Source of the DNA: Hoplostethus atlanticus | Lineage: Eukaryota; Chordata; Actinopteri; Trachichthyiformes; Trachichthyidae | Direction: 5' to 3' | DNA: 64,000 nucleotides | Assembly (NCBI GenBank): GCA_034670405.1 | Contig: JAXDDX010000044.1 | Coordinates: forward strand, 2,226,501 to 2,290,500 | Shown: positions 27,579 through 41,100 of the stretch, piece after piece | Numbering within the stretch: position 1 is the first letter of the stretch | Layout: every line of letters starts with the position of its first letter | Notes under the pieces: generated by a model | The model's input: the letters and a program-made list of their open reading frames with translations, nothing else | The model's database searches: none | Told to the model about the DNA's origin: nothing | Translations under genes and position numbers: made by a program

Positions 27579-29479
27579 GAAAATGCCTCCACACCAGATT
27601 CATGGGCTGGGAGTCCCAGACAGCGGGGATTTCCTATTTATTTGCAGAGACAATGGGGGCTATAAAAACACACAAGCTGATTTACTCAGTGTGTGTGTGT
27701 GTATTCGGGTGGGGGGGGGGGGTGTTATTAAGTGATCATAAAGTGGCATTTGTGTTTGCGGGGGTTGCTGCCATACAAGGCTCAGGCAGAGAGATGATGA
27801 GAGACCTTTGCAGCTAAAGCCTCTAATCCTATCTGTGCTACGTGGGCTCCAGCTGGTGGGAGTGCAGCTGTGCTTGCGCCCCACTGTCGCCCCGTGCACA
27901 GGTGAAATCGGTTTCACCCGCCTCCCCCAACTACCTAGTACGGTGGATTTGCACGGTGCTTTGATCTTGCGGCGGTGGCAGCGCCCCCCCCTGGGTGCAG
28001 TGACAGCGCGGGTGATCCGTGTTATGGAGGAGATTTTTTTTTGGAACATACGCCAAATGACAGCCCCGGTGGAGGGCTTAGCACAGGTCAGGCCCGGCTA
28101 AATTCAATGTGGCAGTGCGGAAAATTCACTTCAAAACATTAGCTGCTGTGAGGAAGCGGGCTCTAATCAGTGTTTGACTGCATCGTGTGAGATCATTTAC
28201 CATCAGTGAAACGATAATGAAGATCTTTCCGTCTGTCCAGGCAAAAGTATCCATTCCAGACACTATCCTAATCTCCCTGTGTGTTTTGCTGGTAGCTCAC
28301 CAACACACTATATTGCTCAACAATGATCACATCATTTGTAGATGTCTGAGCATAAGCAGCTTAAATCCTGCAGCATGAGCACCATCCATTCTGTTAATGG
28401 TGTTCATGCTGCATTATCTGAAGCAGATGCTTGTGTTTTTGAGGAAAACTAGACCGACAACAACAGCAGACATCCCACCTTCTTCAGAAACAAGCAGACA
28501 AAACAATTGTGCTTGCAGACTGGCCCCCTGACCCCTGTCTGTGCGTTCACTGCGCTGTGATTCACATTTAACACACTCCTTTACTTGACGGGGCCACAAT
28601 GGGCGGATATGATTTGGCCCTTGGCAAAGATCGAAAACAACATTCCCAATGTCTTCACGCACTGTAGCAAGATCCCACTTATCAGATTACTCATTCCTTT
28701 GTGTCCTTTTCTGCAGGCAAAGAGGTTTCTCTTCATGTTACCAGTTGGAAATATCAGCGATGAGCTTCTCCGCTTACTAAGCCTGCCGGTGTAAAGGCAG
28801 TTTGTGTGCAGATTCTGTGGCTGGCTGGCTGCACAGGTAAGCAGAAAATAGCTCTTAACTCTGGCCTGACCTTGAGAAGGATGCCATTCAATCAGTGAGC
28901 CCGCCGCAGTAAAGGCCCTATCATTGCACTAATAGACTGAATCTTCCTCTCTGCCCGGATCATGGACAATGCATGGATGGCTTCCTCCTGCTTGGCAAGT
29001 TAAAGGGGCAATTTATTCAATAAATTAAACCCAGAAAATAAGCCATGATGAAAGAACTACTGCTGCTACTATTGGGTGGGTATAGATTGATCTTGTAGAA
29101 CAGTCTGCACACCTAATTTAATTTTCCGTTTATAGACATAACGGAATTGGATGATGGCAATTGACAAAACACAGTTAAAATGCAAGACTGCACAGACTGC
29201 TCATGTCCTCATTGCCGATAACGAACATCAGAGGTGGCGAGTGTGTGCGGTGCACTCCTTATCTACACCCATCTATACCCGGCTGGAAGCAGACAGAGTC
29301 AACGTAATAAGGAAGAAGATTTAAGAACAGTTGCCCGCTTTGAACCTTTAGGTTGTGCTATCAAATTCCACCTTATCAACTGGCAGCTTAAACAAGTTGT
29401 GTTATTTTCCTGACAGCTTATAGGGAGAGAGAGAGAGAGAGAACAAGCTGGAACAGTCATAACTACGCGCTGCTACAGT

Positions 29480-30130
29480 GCATCCTGACAAACAACAGTG
29501 AAAAACTTGAGATTTATGGCTCTGATAACCTTCCAGATTCCTTCAGCTGCTGCCGTACGCCAAGGCAACTCCGACAGAGTTATGCATCATTAATCCCCAC
29601 GAACACAGCCAGTGATAAATAATGCTTTGCGTCCCTATGAAAAATAAGGCAGTTATTACCAAACCATAAAGAATGGTATTCGTATCATCACTTCAAGCAG
29701 ATAATAACGCGAGGATACAATGTTTCAAGTATTAAATAGCGCATTCACAAGATGGAGAGAGAGTGACAGTGAGCGGTATATTTCTGCCGTCGTCAATGTG
29801 CTATTCAAGAAGGAACTCCTAATAAATAACAGCACTTGAGCTGAGCAAATAAAAGTTGTTTATATCTATGCCGTATCATCGGCCATATAGAGCAGACACT
29901 CGGGCTATAAAATAGTGTTTAATACATAATAAACCCAGGTAAATAATGACTTACTTCTATCTTTGCATTCATGAAAGCCTAACAGCGAATATAAGAGCCG
30001 CTCAGTACACAATGCACATTAAGTGCGCTTTGTGACCTGTTGCTTGACATCTCCCACAAAGAGCCGCTTATTTCACTGGGTATTATCATTTGATAATTTC
30101 TCAAGGTTCAGACTTGAATCCAGTCCAACA
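29480..30130. promoter_or_regulatory. Candidate conserved noncoding block (about 650 bp)
   Basis: A long repeat-poor block with many AATAAT, GATAA and ATTTATGG words, flanked by short GA tracts. It is among the longest stretches of the window without simple repeats. Confidence 0.3.
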
Positions 30131-31735
30131 GACATAGTAATGCTATATCCCCTACAGGTGTAAATTCCTGGCGGTTAAGCAGTGTGAAAAAGAACTAGGA
30201 GGAACTCCGTTTGATACGGAGATGTTTCCAAGACCAGATGCTCTGGGGCCCTCTCTTGTGAGAAGCTGGGCAAAGATCAGTTGCGTTCCTATTGAGAATT
30301 GGAACATAAATTCAAGCTCCCCTATAAATCAAATATAGATTTTCAGCCCCCCTCACTTTCCGAGGGATCGCTGTAATAACAATGTCACTTGAGTCTGCCT
30401 GGTTACCATTAGGGCTCTGGATTTCATCCATGCTAATGATTTGGTTCTGTATCCTGTGTGTTTTATAAACCCAAGAAAGGGGGAAATATTACTAGCCTAT
30501 TTAACGCTTTGCAGGTTAAGAGAAATACTAAGGTCTGTGGCAGATGCACTTCATATATCAAAACATCTCTCAAAATGGATTCTCCTAGCCAGATATAACA
30601 CCCCATGTGCCAATAATGTTAATACATTGAAACTCTGCGGCTGTGCCTTTCACATTTCTAGACAGCTTGGTTGCTGAGCCAGAAAGGAGGACAATGCACT
30701 CCAGTTAAATCTATCGAGTGAAAAATGTGAATTCTATTTAGATATTGTTCTGTGTGCCAACAAGTCTTTCCCCCTGCCAAAAACCTGAATCGATCTCATT
30801 CAGTCTATTTTTTTCCTTGAAATTACAGTCACCATAATAATCTTTTAAAAAAATGAGCTCCGGCCAAGGCTGACTCACCTAACTCTCAGCCCACATTGAA
30901 TATTTACTGGAATGATCACATATCACTGTCTGAAGGGTTTTCATAACCCAAATATATACAGTATAGTATCCGAATCCAATTCATATATTTGTCTCACACA
31001 GTGTAAACACACATTTTAATTCCTGTGAAACCAAAACCCCAAAGTGGAGCACAGGGAGTCGATTCTGGTCACAAGGACTGTTCAGAGAGGGGCGTTCTGG
31101 AGGAAGCCTGCTTCACTTTTAAAAGTAAAAAGCAAACCAATTTCAGTACAGCATCCACACCTCTCTGCCCTGTTGGCTTTGGCTAAGCAGATTCAATGGG
31201 TTTTCAGTCAACACTACAGGGCTCTGTGCCTATAGGAATCTGTACCAACAGAAGGCTTTTAGAGAAGAACCAAGGTCATCTCTACAATAACACAGCACCG
31301 ATATCTTCTCAGTGCCAGGGGGAAGTGGTGTGTCTACCTCACACCCTTGAAATCAAAACCAACGAGCACAGCCAGATACCAAGTGCAATAAACTTAACTT
31401 CACTGTTCACCTTCTGCAGTGAGACAAAGCAAGCAGGAGGCTACCAAGTTGTGTGTGCCCATACAATATTATATACTGCAGTATAAAAATCAGGGCCATT
31501 TCCTCCATCATCACAACATCAATTAATGGTTATGGCATCCGATATAGGCAGTGTTAATAAGAGTGTGATAATGTCACAGGAATATGCTTGGTATGCTAGC
31601 TTCTTTCAGCAAGGGGAAATGCATACAGTAGGTCACACAGCTGTCTCCATTCAGCAAGTAAGAACATTTGGAGGACAAAGCAAGGTGCAGTTAAAGTCCT
31701 CTCCGTTATGTGCATCATAAAGTCACTCCGTGGGA

Positions 31736-31766
<31 letters not shown>

Positions 31767-32090
31767 CGTGCACGCAAGGAGACGAGTTTGTATAACTGTT
31801 AATAATGGGAAATCCCCACCAGGTTTCTTTAAAAGGTTGTCTGAGAAATCGCTAACAGCTGCCAGCCGCAGGAATTCATAAGTGCCATACCAGCACTTTG
31901 TGATTGGCATTAGGAAGTTACACCCACTTTGTAATAATACGTTTCTCTTTGGTAAGGTGCCAACTGGGTCGCTGCCAGTGTAGACATGACAGACTGATCA
32001 GGTCATTCTGTGCAAAAACGTCAAGCTTAGAAAAACTATAATTATTTGCCTGGGGTCGGGGTCAGGTCGCTCAAAAGACCGTAGATATAA

Positions 32091-32119
32091 ATTAGATGTA
32101 ACACAGACTTACATCTAAT
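32091..32119. repeat. Perfect 11-bp inverted repeat with 7-base loop
   Basis: ATTAGATGTAA (32091-32101) is followed by CACAGAC and then the exact reverse complement TTACATCTAAT (32109-32119). Function unknown. Confidence 0.85.
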
Positions 32120-33963
32120 AATGGTGAATTATTAGATATATTAATGATAGCAATTTGCCTTCATACATTTTTCTTAGGCACTTCCTTAGCTAGTAGGCTT
32201 TTCATAAGGTAATAACGGTGTGCATAAAAATCAGGGAAGAAATATTTCATTGTCATTTTTTAAAATGGGAATATATCACTATGTTATTTCAATGATATAA
32301 AATGATGACTGGGGTTGGTATACTCTACTACTTTATCTATGACGACTATAGTACGATGAAGAAATGAAGTCAAGCAAACAAAGGGCTAAAAACCTATCAG
32401 TAGAGAATTAGCTCAGCGGTCTGACTGTAGTCGTACATCTTGCTCCACTCCACCACACCTGGTGCTCAGGACCGTCTGCAATAACCCACTCTGTCTGCTT
32501 TGCAGGTGTATTCTACGCCTTTACTCTATAGCCCCATTTACCACAAATGCATGCTATGTTATGTTCCTACTGCAACCCCATTTCCTCATCCACAAAAACA
32601 TCTTCGGTGCACTCCCTTAGTCCCAATCGTAGCCCGTATGATTAATTTACATTCCACAAATCAATTTTGAAACTCAGGACCCCTGACTTATGGATTTCCA
32701 CGGACTCCCTTTGGCGTGGTGTAATTGGTAATTACTGACTGGCTGCCTGCTTCAAAACCCAGTGACCTGTTGGGCCTCAATGGTAAAGATAAAAACCGGC
32801 CAATCAAAGTGGCATCTCTACAGACACAAAGGCAAACGTGGGGAGGAAAAAAAACCCACACACAGACTAAAAACAACACACACACCCACACACACTTGCA
32901 GTGCTCAGATCCACCCATCCAAGCCATGTATTTATACATTGACAGTGAACCCAATCAAAACAGCAATTTTGTAATTTTGCTTTCCTGTCACGATGTTGGT
33001 GATGTCACATTTTACAGGAAGACTGTCTCTTCCATTCCAACAGACTGTAAAATAATAATAATTATTGATTCTAATCTCCCCACCTACTGCTCAACGATGG
33101 AGGACAATGCTACGTGTGAGCGACAAGCATCCCAACACAGAAAACGACAAAGACAGTTCTTTTCACTTAGTTGTGAAAATGCAACTTTATTATTTGTTTC
33201 AGTTGCTGCTGCAATTTCTGCTGGCTTCCTACAGAGGTTGATAAAAGTAATAGATTACTTAACGCCCCTTTAATAACTGTAATGCTAACAGACATAAGAG
33301 AGAATGGTAACACGCAAGTACCTCCATGACCCATGTGATCTATTGTGTCATATTTTACTCCATCCGCTGCCTCTTTAACAACAGCTTTCAGGGATGGAGA
33401 TTACATTTCTTTACACGTTTACCTACCCCCGCCCCCTTCTCCATCCCTACCATTTCCCTTCTCTCTTCCTCCCCGGGAGACAAAGCAGGCAGACAGCTCT
33501 AATAAACAGTGGTGTGAAGCCTTACGGTGGTGGTGTATGCCGAGGCAGCCAATGTGATCAATTATCGAGTGGCCGATTCTCTTTAATTAGAGGGTTTAAG
33601 TATTGAGTTAGCCTGGGTGGGAAGCTGAGAAGCAGCGTGTAAACCAACCTCATTACACTGCAGTGATTCACCTCCCAGGAGCTGTGATCCACGCAGTGTT
33701 TACACCATACATTTGTTTCTGTGGTAACATATCGAGTGGAGGAATGGCTCGGTGACAGACCCAGTTTTTTTCCCTCCTCTCCCCTACTCTCTCTATTTTC
33801 TTTCTATCGCTCTCCCTCCCACTCGCTGCTGAAGAGGCTGTCACACTGGTTTGCCTTTTGTTGTGGAGAGTCTGGAGAGGTAGCACAATGTGTCCTAGTT
33901 AAAGCAGTGCCCCATCTGCCCGGCATAATTAGACAATTATGCTGGAAGGATCCGTCATTAATT

Positions 33964-33995
33964 CCTTTGTGGTGGGCAATTTCACACCACAAAGG
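33964..33995. repeat. Perfect 11-bp inverted repeat (hairpin) with CCTTTGT/ACAAAGG arms
   Basis: The arm CCTTTGTGGTG (33964-33974) and its exact reverse complement CACCACAAAGG (33985-33995) are separated by 10 bases. The arms contain CTTTGT/ACAAAG words like SOX or TCF/LEF sites in mirrored orientation. The surrounding sequence is AT-rich with TAATTA and looks conserved. Confidence 0.85.
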
Positions 33996-34589
33996 GGTCT
34001 CAGGTTGATTTTTTTTCTTTGCAGGGTTCATTCACCCTGGCCCCTGTTAACGTCATGAAGTATTGATGCTGCGGTAACTTGGGACAAAAAAATATTCTCC
34101 TGCCAATATTGACTGGTTTGTCCTGTCGTAGCGAAAGGCCAAGGGGAATATTGGCTGCTATCCTGCGCTGAATGAAAACAAGAAGCTCGGAAACTCAGCA
34201 CTGTTGTGAACAACACTATGAAAATAAGACAGCTATTGTTAATGTATGGGGCCAGGTACTCTGCTGAAACAAAACTACTACACAGTACACAGTCTTGTAC
34301 TTTGGGGTGTATTGATCAATCTGGGCAGCAAAACCTTGGCACCAGCCACTTTTACACAAATCTGCCCTGTACTATAGCCAACACAATTCAACAATCAATG
34401 CATGGAAAATGATAAATCAAAGCATAGATGTTTAAAGACAACACACATACATACACAGGTTTGTACAGGGGGGTGCCTCAAATTGTTTGTAGTGCTGGGA
34501 AAAAATAAACTATTTTTAGATAGGCAGGGAAAAAGTCAAGTCAACAACCAATAGTGACCAAGACCTCTAACCTTCTATTTTACTTGAAT

Positions 34590-34680
34590 GTTTTCATTGT
34601 ACAGCACCTTGTAACTCTTCGAAAGGCGCTTTATAAATAAAGTTTACTTACTACTTACTTATTTACTTACTTACTTAGTT
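34590..34680 (+). mobile_element. 3' tail of a fish LINE/SINE-type retroposon
   Basis: The block TTGTACAGCACCTTGTAA, then AAAGGCGCTTTATAAATAAAG and an (ACTT)n-like simple tail, is a pattern I associate with 3' ends of common teleost non-LTR elements. Only the tail is evident; no reverse transcriptase ORF is present upstream. Confidence 0.5.
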
Positions 34681-35089
34681 ACAAGACAAGATGTCCTTGT
34701 CCTTGTCCTGTGTTCTTGAGACTGTACTCAAGTACTACTGCCCAGTACCCCAATAACCAGGCCAAAAAATGTATAAAATTGGCAGACAAATAACCACAAC
34801 TGAACTAGTGCCCGGCATCTTACCAAAGTTCCACCCCTGCCGACTATTTTCTCTAGAGCAACTTGCCATTTGCTATGGAGCGTACGATTGTAAACTCACT
34901 AGCTAGCATATGTGTTGTCACATTGAGGGGTACTTGTTTCACAATTACACTGAATAGCTCAGCTTGACGGAGACATGTGGGAAGATATCTTACAGTGTAA
35001 CTCAAATCTGATTAGAGCAGTGATCTAATCAGCCATGAATTCATCTGCGAAGACAGGCAGGCAAAGAGAAAATCACCACGGAGAATTCT

Positions 35090-35185
35090 GTACAATTATC
35101 AAAAATCTCACAGCGGTGCATTAAAATTCTAATTAGGACATATTATCTTAATTGCTAAGGAGATGCAAATCAAAACAAGGTTAAC
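35090..35185. promoter_or_regulatory. Candidate element with TAATTAG words and an octamer
   Basis: Contains TCTAATTAGG, CTTAATTGC and a perfect octamer ATGCAAAT (35163-35170) within about 100 bases. Confidence 0.3.
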
Positions 35186-38100
35186 GCTGCTCCCTTAACA
35201 TGCACAAGAACATGTGGTGGGAACCTCTTCAATATTCACTGAATCAGCTTGACTTGTTCGACATGAGAGGCTGTCACTTTGTAATGCTTCCCCTTCTTAG
35301 GGACGATAATCCTAGCTGGGAGCACTTGCAGCAGTGGTGCAGACGTACAACAATAACACAGAACAAACATCTAATTGCTGCACATTCATTTCCTTTTATT
35401 CAATCAAAGCTTGGTGACAGCTCATTGGAGGCCAACTCTGCAGGAATACTCTGCAAGATGAACATCAATGTCTAATGTGCAACAAATATGCTTTAAAGAA
35501 AAAAAAAAAAAAAAAATAAGTTCTCACAAAATTGTAACTCCCATGGTACACAACAAATTGCTCACCATAAATTGTATCTGACAGGTGCTCACTGTAACTC
35601 TGCAGACATAAGACAGCTGGATGACAGCAGGCACAAAGGGGTAACGGTGACAGGAGAAGACGTGTCATTGAACATGGATTTATGAGTGGACCCAGACTGA
35701 GGCGATCCATCAGTGGAGTCACATAGCATTGAACGCGGTCATGTTTAAGACACACTGGATTGGCTGGGCCTTTAGAAACACTTTCGGATGAGGGTTTAGC
35801 AGGATTCAAAAAAGGTGCCGATACTCAAAACACGTGGGATGTGTGAGGAAACGAGTAATTTGCTTCTTTTTAGCAGAGGAGAAATATGTTGCCACCCACA
35901 AAGACGATTTTCAATCCAGTGCAGTCTCTTAATTGGAGTAGTTATGCTTTGATAGAGCGCTCCCATTTCTCCCGAGGTTCTCGCAGTAAGCTAATTACAG
36001 TATGTGGCAGCTTTAAACTAACTACAGCCATTTTAAAAGATCAGATTCCTGACAGAAAATAATAAACTAGAGCTACCCTAGTTACCCTTGTTTTCACTAA
36101 AAGATATTGAAGTTTTTTCTACAAGTTGGCTTTTGGACAGTGGTTACCCACACACTGTAAATTGAGTTCTTCTCTCTCACATACACACACACACACAAAG
36201 TCCTCTCCTTGCTGGATAGAAATGAATGGAGGCCCCAGGAGTTCCCTTTGGCCTGGCTCTTGCAGTCTATACCAGAGCCGACAGCTCTGATCACTCCTGA
36301 GAAAGCAAAAGCTGCTTGGGGATCGCTTTACAATTCTCAGGGGCTCGAATAACCTGATCTTGAACTGATCCCGTGCACTGATCCTTTGGTATTGGGTTAG
36401 GAACGTGTGAAGGGGCCTGTTGAATGAGCTAGTTGGATATCAACATCCTCACTTCATGTTGCTTTAGCCCAGCAGATTGTTTGACTTGATTAGTCTTTGC
36501 CTAGTGCTAGACTCCCCAACGCCAAGCCCTCCAGACACTGGTATCAGCGTGTCAGAGGGAAAAGTGCTCTCCCAAGTCTCAAGGTGGAGCCCATTACCCT
36601 GAGTGAGAGCACTGTAAGTTAATAGGATTTGCTCCCGATCAAGAGACTGAGCTATTTCCTGAGGCTGTTACAGGCCGAAGCACAAAAATAAATGTTCCTT
36701 TATTCAACACTATTAAGCGTCCCCCCCCCCCACCTCCCCTCCACCACCAACCACACTGACCCCACCCCTCCTTTTCCCCTTGTTGGGATATCTGTTATTA
36801 CTGCAGGAGGTTGTGCTCTCCCTCTCTTTTTTCAAGCAGCCAGTAAAAGTAAAAGGTTGGCACTTTTTGTCTAAAGGAGCCATTTGTTCAGGTGAAAATG
36901 AAACTTGCATGGTAAGCAGAGCCAAGCCTGTGGTTGGACAGGGGCAGAGGGGATTCCAGATTAATCATATGGACTATATAGCATGAGGATAATCATTGAA
37001 GAGTAATTGCCAAGAGGCTTTATGTAATGTATTCTCCCCCTGAGGTAAAACCTTGTAGCTGTGAAGAAGGATAATAGAGTAAGAGGATCATATAAAAATG
37101 TTTGCTGCTCTAACCTTTAACTCAGAGCTTAACCCTGACCTCGGCTAGTAATTACAGAGTTAATTGCCAACTGATCTGAGGAGCAAGCTCCGTCCAGCTC
37201 CACTGCAGATGTCAACTGAGCTTTAGGACCTCCCTCTGAGGTGCAATGGATTACGGACCGTCGTCTATAATGCAATTCAAAGAAAAGGCAATTATTAAGC
37301 CAAGCAGTGTTTGATGTTACCTATTATAGCAGTCAGTCTTTCTTTGTCTGCACGACAATCCAGTATTCTGAATTTCGACAACTCAAGAGAGGAAATAAAA
37401 GCATGTTACACTATATAATAAGCCCCTCCTGAGTGAAAAGTCATACACAGTTTGCCTTTGGAAGTCTTTGGATTTGTTTAAAACCTTAAGAGAGCATAGA
37501 GCTAGCTTGCATTTCACCACAGATCTGAGCACAGCTCACTCAAGAAACCCAAATGTCTTCAGCGAGTCAAATAGTTGAGTTGAGCCAGTGCTGCCATAAA
37601 CCCGGTGGGAGAACTTGGAATAATCTAGGCGATGTTAATGATGCAATTTATATGTGAGGGGACCGGTGTTTGGCAGGCTCTTTCCGTCTGAGCGGGCTGC
37701 ACAACCCAGCGAGCTCCCAGCACCCCCTGCTAGATGGAGGGGGTGGAGTAGGAGGAGGATGTCAGAGCCCATGTGAAAAGAGGGAGCGAGCGAAGCACTG
37801 ATAAGAGCCATTACTATTAGTGTCTGTCTGTCACCTGCTGTGCGTCATCCAGCCTTCTCTCTCCACCCCCCCATCCCCATCCCTCCAGCCCCATCCGTTT
37901 TCCTGAGGCACATCACTTCAAATTTGCACTCACCTACACATTTTCCATCCTGTCATAGATACTCAGTTGGGTTGAAAACTGAAGCGAGCTCCACTCTGAA
38001 AACCACTGTGAGCTTTGTTTCAAAACAGTTGTGAATTAGTGAAGCTGCAGATAACTGCCAGCATTTATTCAATAAATAAAATAACAATAATTTAATAATA

Positions 38101-41100
38101 TATGACTGAAGTGAATTGGCACAATGGGAGACAAAATCTAGAAACGCTATTTCCAAATGTTACCCAGCAAGTATGAAGCTTAAATTGGTATTTCTTTTAT
38201 TATGCAGCACGATACTAGAGCTCCTTAAACTTATGAACTTGGGAAAAATGAACAGTAATTGCAGGCTGTTCTCTATTTTCTTAAAACCTTTTTAACCAAA
38301 ATATTTAAAGCTGTTTTTCTTAGTTGCTATGCAACACTTCAACCACAAGAGCGGGAGCATGCTGAGAATGTGCCAAATAAATACTACTGCCACAGCCATT
38401 CTGCAGGAGAAATATGAGAGAGGGGCACATGTTCAATAATCACAAGAAAATGTAGAACAGTTGTATAAAATGCACAATCATCCATTCATTCATCAGTTGC
38501 TCGACCTATGTCAACAGATGATTCCAACCAATAGCTCATTTAATGAGCCATTGTTTACTGTCTGAATGGCTCGGAAACCATTCCACAGCCATATGAACAG
38601 CTTTTTTTTCATCGCAAGTCTCTACACTTGAACTGCAGAATAAAGCAACGTGGCAGGCGTACCAAGTGCCCTGTGTGAGATATCACTCCGTAATTTGACA
38701 TGAGAATGCTGCCAGATATGTACACGACTGTCTGTTTCACAAGTCCTTTCAGATTTCACTCAGAACTAGCCTGGAGCCCGGGCAAGTGTACAACAGCCAA
38801 AACAAAAGCAAGCAGGCCAATAGTATAGCCTTTCTTCGCGAGCCTACAACCAAGGACTTAAAGCAAGGACACGTTATGCAAGACATCACATTCAATTCCA
38901 CTGCCAGCCTCTGAGGCCAGATGATACACATTGAGTGTGTCTGTCTCCCGAGCCCTTAATGTTAATCAACACTCTTTCCAATGCATACTTATGAGTTACA
39001 ATCTACTCCCCACGTCTTCCCTTTGGCACCTCAAATTAAGTCGCAAATTTGATGGCAAATTAACTTCAACAGGGATGGTAATATGTCACCTATACAAGGA
39101 TCGGTGCCATTTCGCACGGAAGTAACACAAACACAAGGAGAAAAATGAATTATTTTCATATGAAAGTCAAATTCCAGGAAACACAGGAAATAAGGCGCTA
39201 CTCTGTGAGGCCATCAGCTGTTAACAAATCCCAAAAGTCTTGATGCACAGTCAACCTTCATCATTATGATCACAGAGCCTGAGATTTAACGCACACTGGT
39301 ATTAGCTGTGACATACAGTCACAATATAGTTGAGATGAGAGGATCACTTTCTCAAAAGGAGTGTGTATGTATATGTGTGTGTGTGTGTGTGGCGTGGGGG
39401 GCTGTTGGACTGTGTGGAACCAACAGAGATCTCCCCACTTCATCATTGAGTAAATGGCAACACAGACATGAGCTGCGACTTCACAGCTGCCTCATGGCGG
39501 GTGACATTGAAGCCCATGCATGAACACATCGCTCATCAAAGTGAATGAGGCGTTCTTTTCTTCTGTCGCTTGTGAAAGGGAAAACAATGGAGGCCTCCTC
39601 AAGTGCGCACTTGCACACCTGGAATGTCGAGGAGGAGAGGAGGTGGGAATAAAAAAAAAAAATCCATTTGGTTCCATGTATCTCACACACACACAGCTTA
39701 ATAGACTGTGACCTTCCTCTGTTTGGGAATGGGGATGAATAGGCTAGACCTGGGTGCCATAAAACAGCTCAGAGCTGGTGCTAACGGCGGTGCCGCAATT
39801 AACCTGTCTTGAAACAAACAAGAGGCTTTGCTTTAACAACAGGCGTGTACTTGGGAGGCTTGATTTCTGTGGCGTGAAACTCAAAGGCTCACCAGGGTTC
39901 GGGTTTTAATCAGTCATTAGTATGCTCATTTCAGCACAGCTGCACTGAGATCTATACAACTACAAGCACCGCTCACATGCACGCTCAATGTGAACAAAAC
40001 AAAACAAAACAAAAATCAAAGCTTGAGGTCCCAGAAGCCTAAGAATGAACTGCGATTGAAGGTCTTAAACGCCCCTTAAGTCTCCTTGCAGATAGAGTAT
40101 TTGCCTAAAACAGATCGCAAAGTGTGAAAAGAATGTAAGAAATAAACAGTAAGCAAACAAGTAAAATTGTGAATGACTTTTTTTTTTTTAATGTGAAAGC
40201 ACATCCTCCTGAAATCTCAACCACATAGCTTGAACACAAAAGCTCCACTCTTTCTCCTTAACTGTCCTCCTTCCTCTAAGTGGTACCAGACATAGGCATT
40301 TCTTCATTTAGTCCGCTGAAATGGAGGCAAGTTGCTTTTCTTTATTTATTTAACAAAACGAGCTGTAAAGCCAAACATTAGGTCATGGAATATTTTCACC
40401 CCAAGAAATAAGTCAATGCCTACAATGAGACATCAAACCCAGTTTAAGTATTCCTACAAAATATGAGCTGGTGAGGACCTTTTTCGAAGTCAAGTAGTGC
40501 TGTGGGATTTTTCTGTTTTTTTAAATAGAACTTTCAACAGTACGGTACACATGCGTTTCCAATTAAGAGCGCTGAGCTAACATCCAAGGCTGGGCCCCAT
40601 TCACCCCTTCCACGATTGACAAAGTCGGAGGAAATGTTAAACAGGCATCATAACCATAACAGAGACGGGAGATTTTTCAAAAGCCTTTACTTTCTGAACA
40701 ATAATTAAGACATCATCGTGAATTGATGATGTAGACTCCAAACATCACACAAAAACCTAAATAAAGAGAGCGAGAACATGCTTAATCATGACTTTTTGGA
40801 GGCAAGTTCACAGCTAGTGCACTTACACGGAGCAATTTGTCCCTATGGTGAATGGGAGGAAAATACAAAGTACCCTTCGAGTGCAAAGAAATGAAATATG
40901 TCAGTGCTCCTGATTTGTGAGGATCATAATGAATACGCACGGTTTACAAGAGGCATGCCATTTGCATTCGGAGTATAATCTAGCGCCCTGGTAGCAGCAA
41001 TAACTCCCTATGAGCCTGTCTATGCTCACAGACTTCAATCTCTGGGCCCTAAGGAGCTGTTGGGGGACTTTGATGTTCTGTCTAAATGAATTGACTCTGC

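Noticed and set aside
32398-32480. tRNA-like A box (TTAGCTCAGCGGTCTGAC)
   Set aside because: No matching B box at proper spacing and no cloverleaf; possibly an old SINE relic but unsupported.
32707-32762. tRNA-like GGCGTGGTGTAATTGGTAA with GCTTCAAAACCC
   Set aside because: The A/B-box-like spacing is suggestive, but acceptor stem and anticodon arm do not pair.
32725-33273. 182-codon plus-strand ORF
   Set aside because: Its first part is CA-repeat-encoded Thr/His and the rest has no recognisable domain. Judged a chance ORF.
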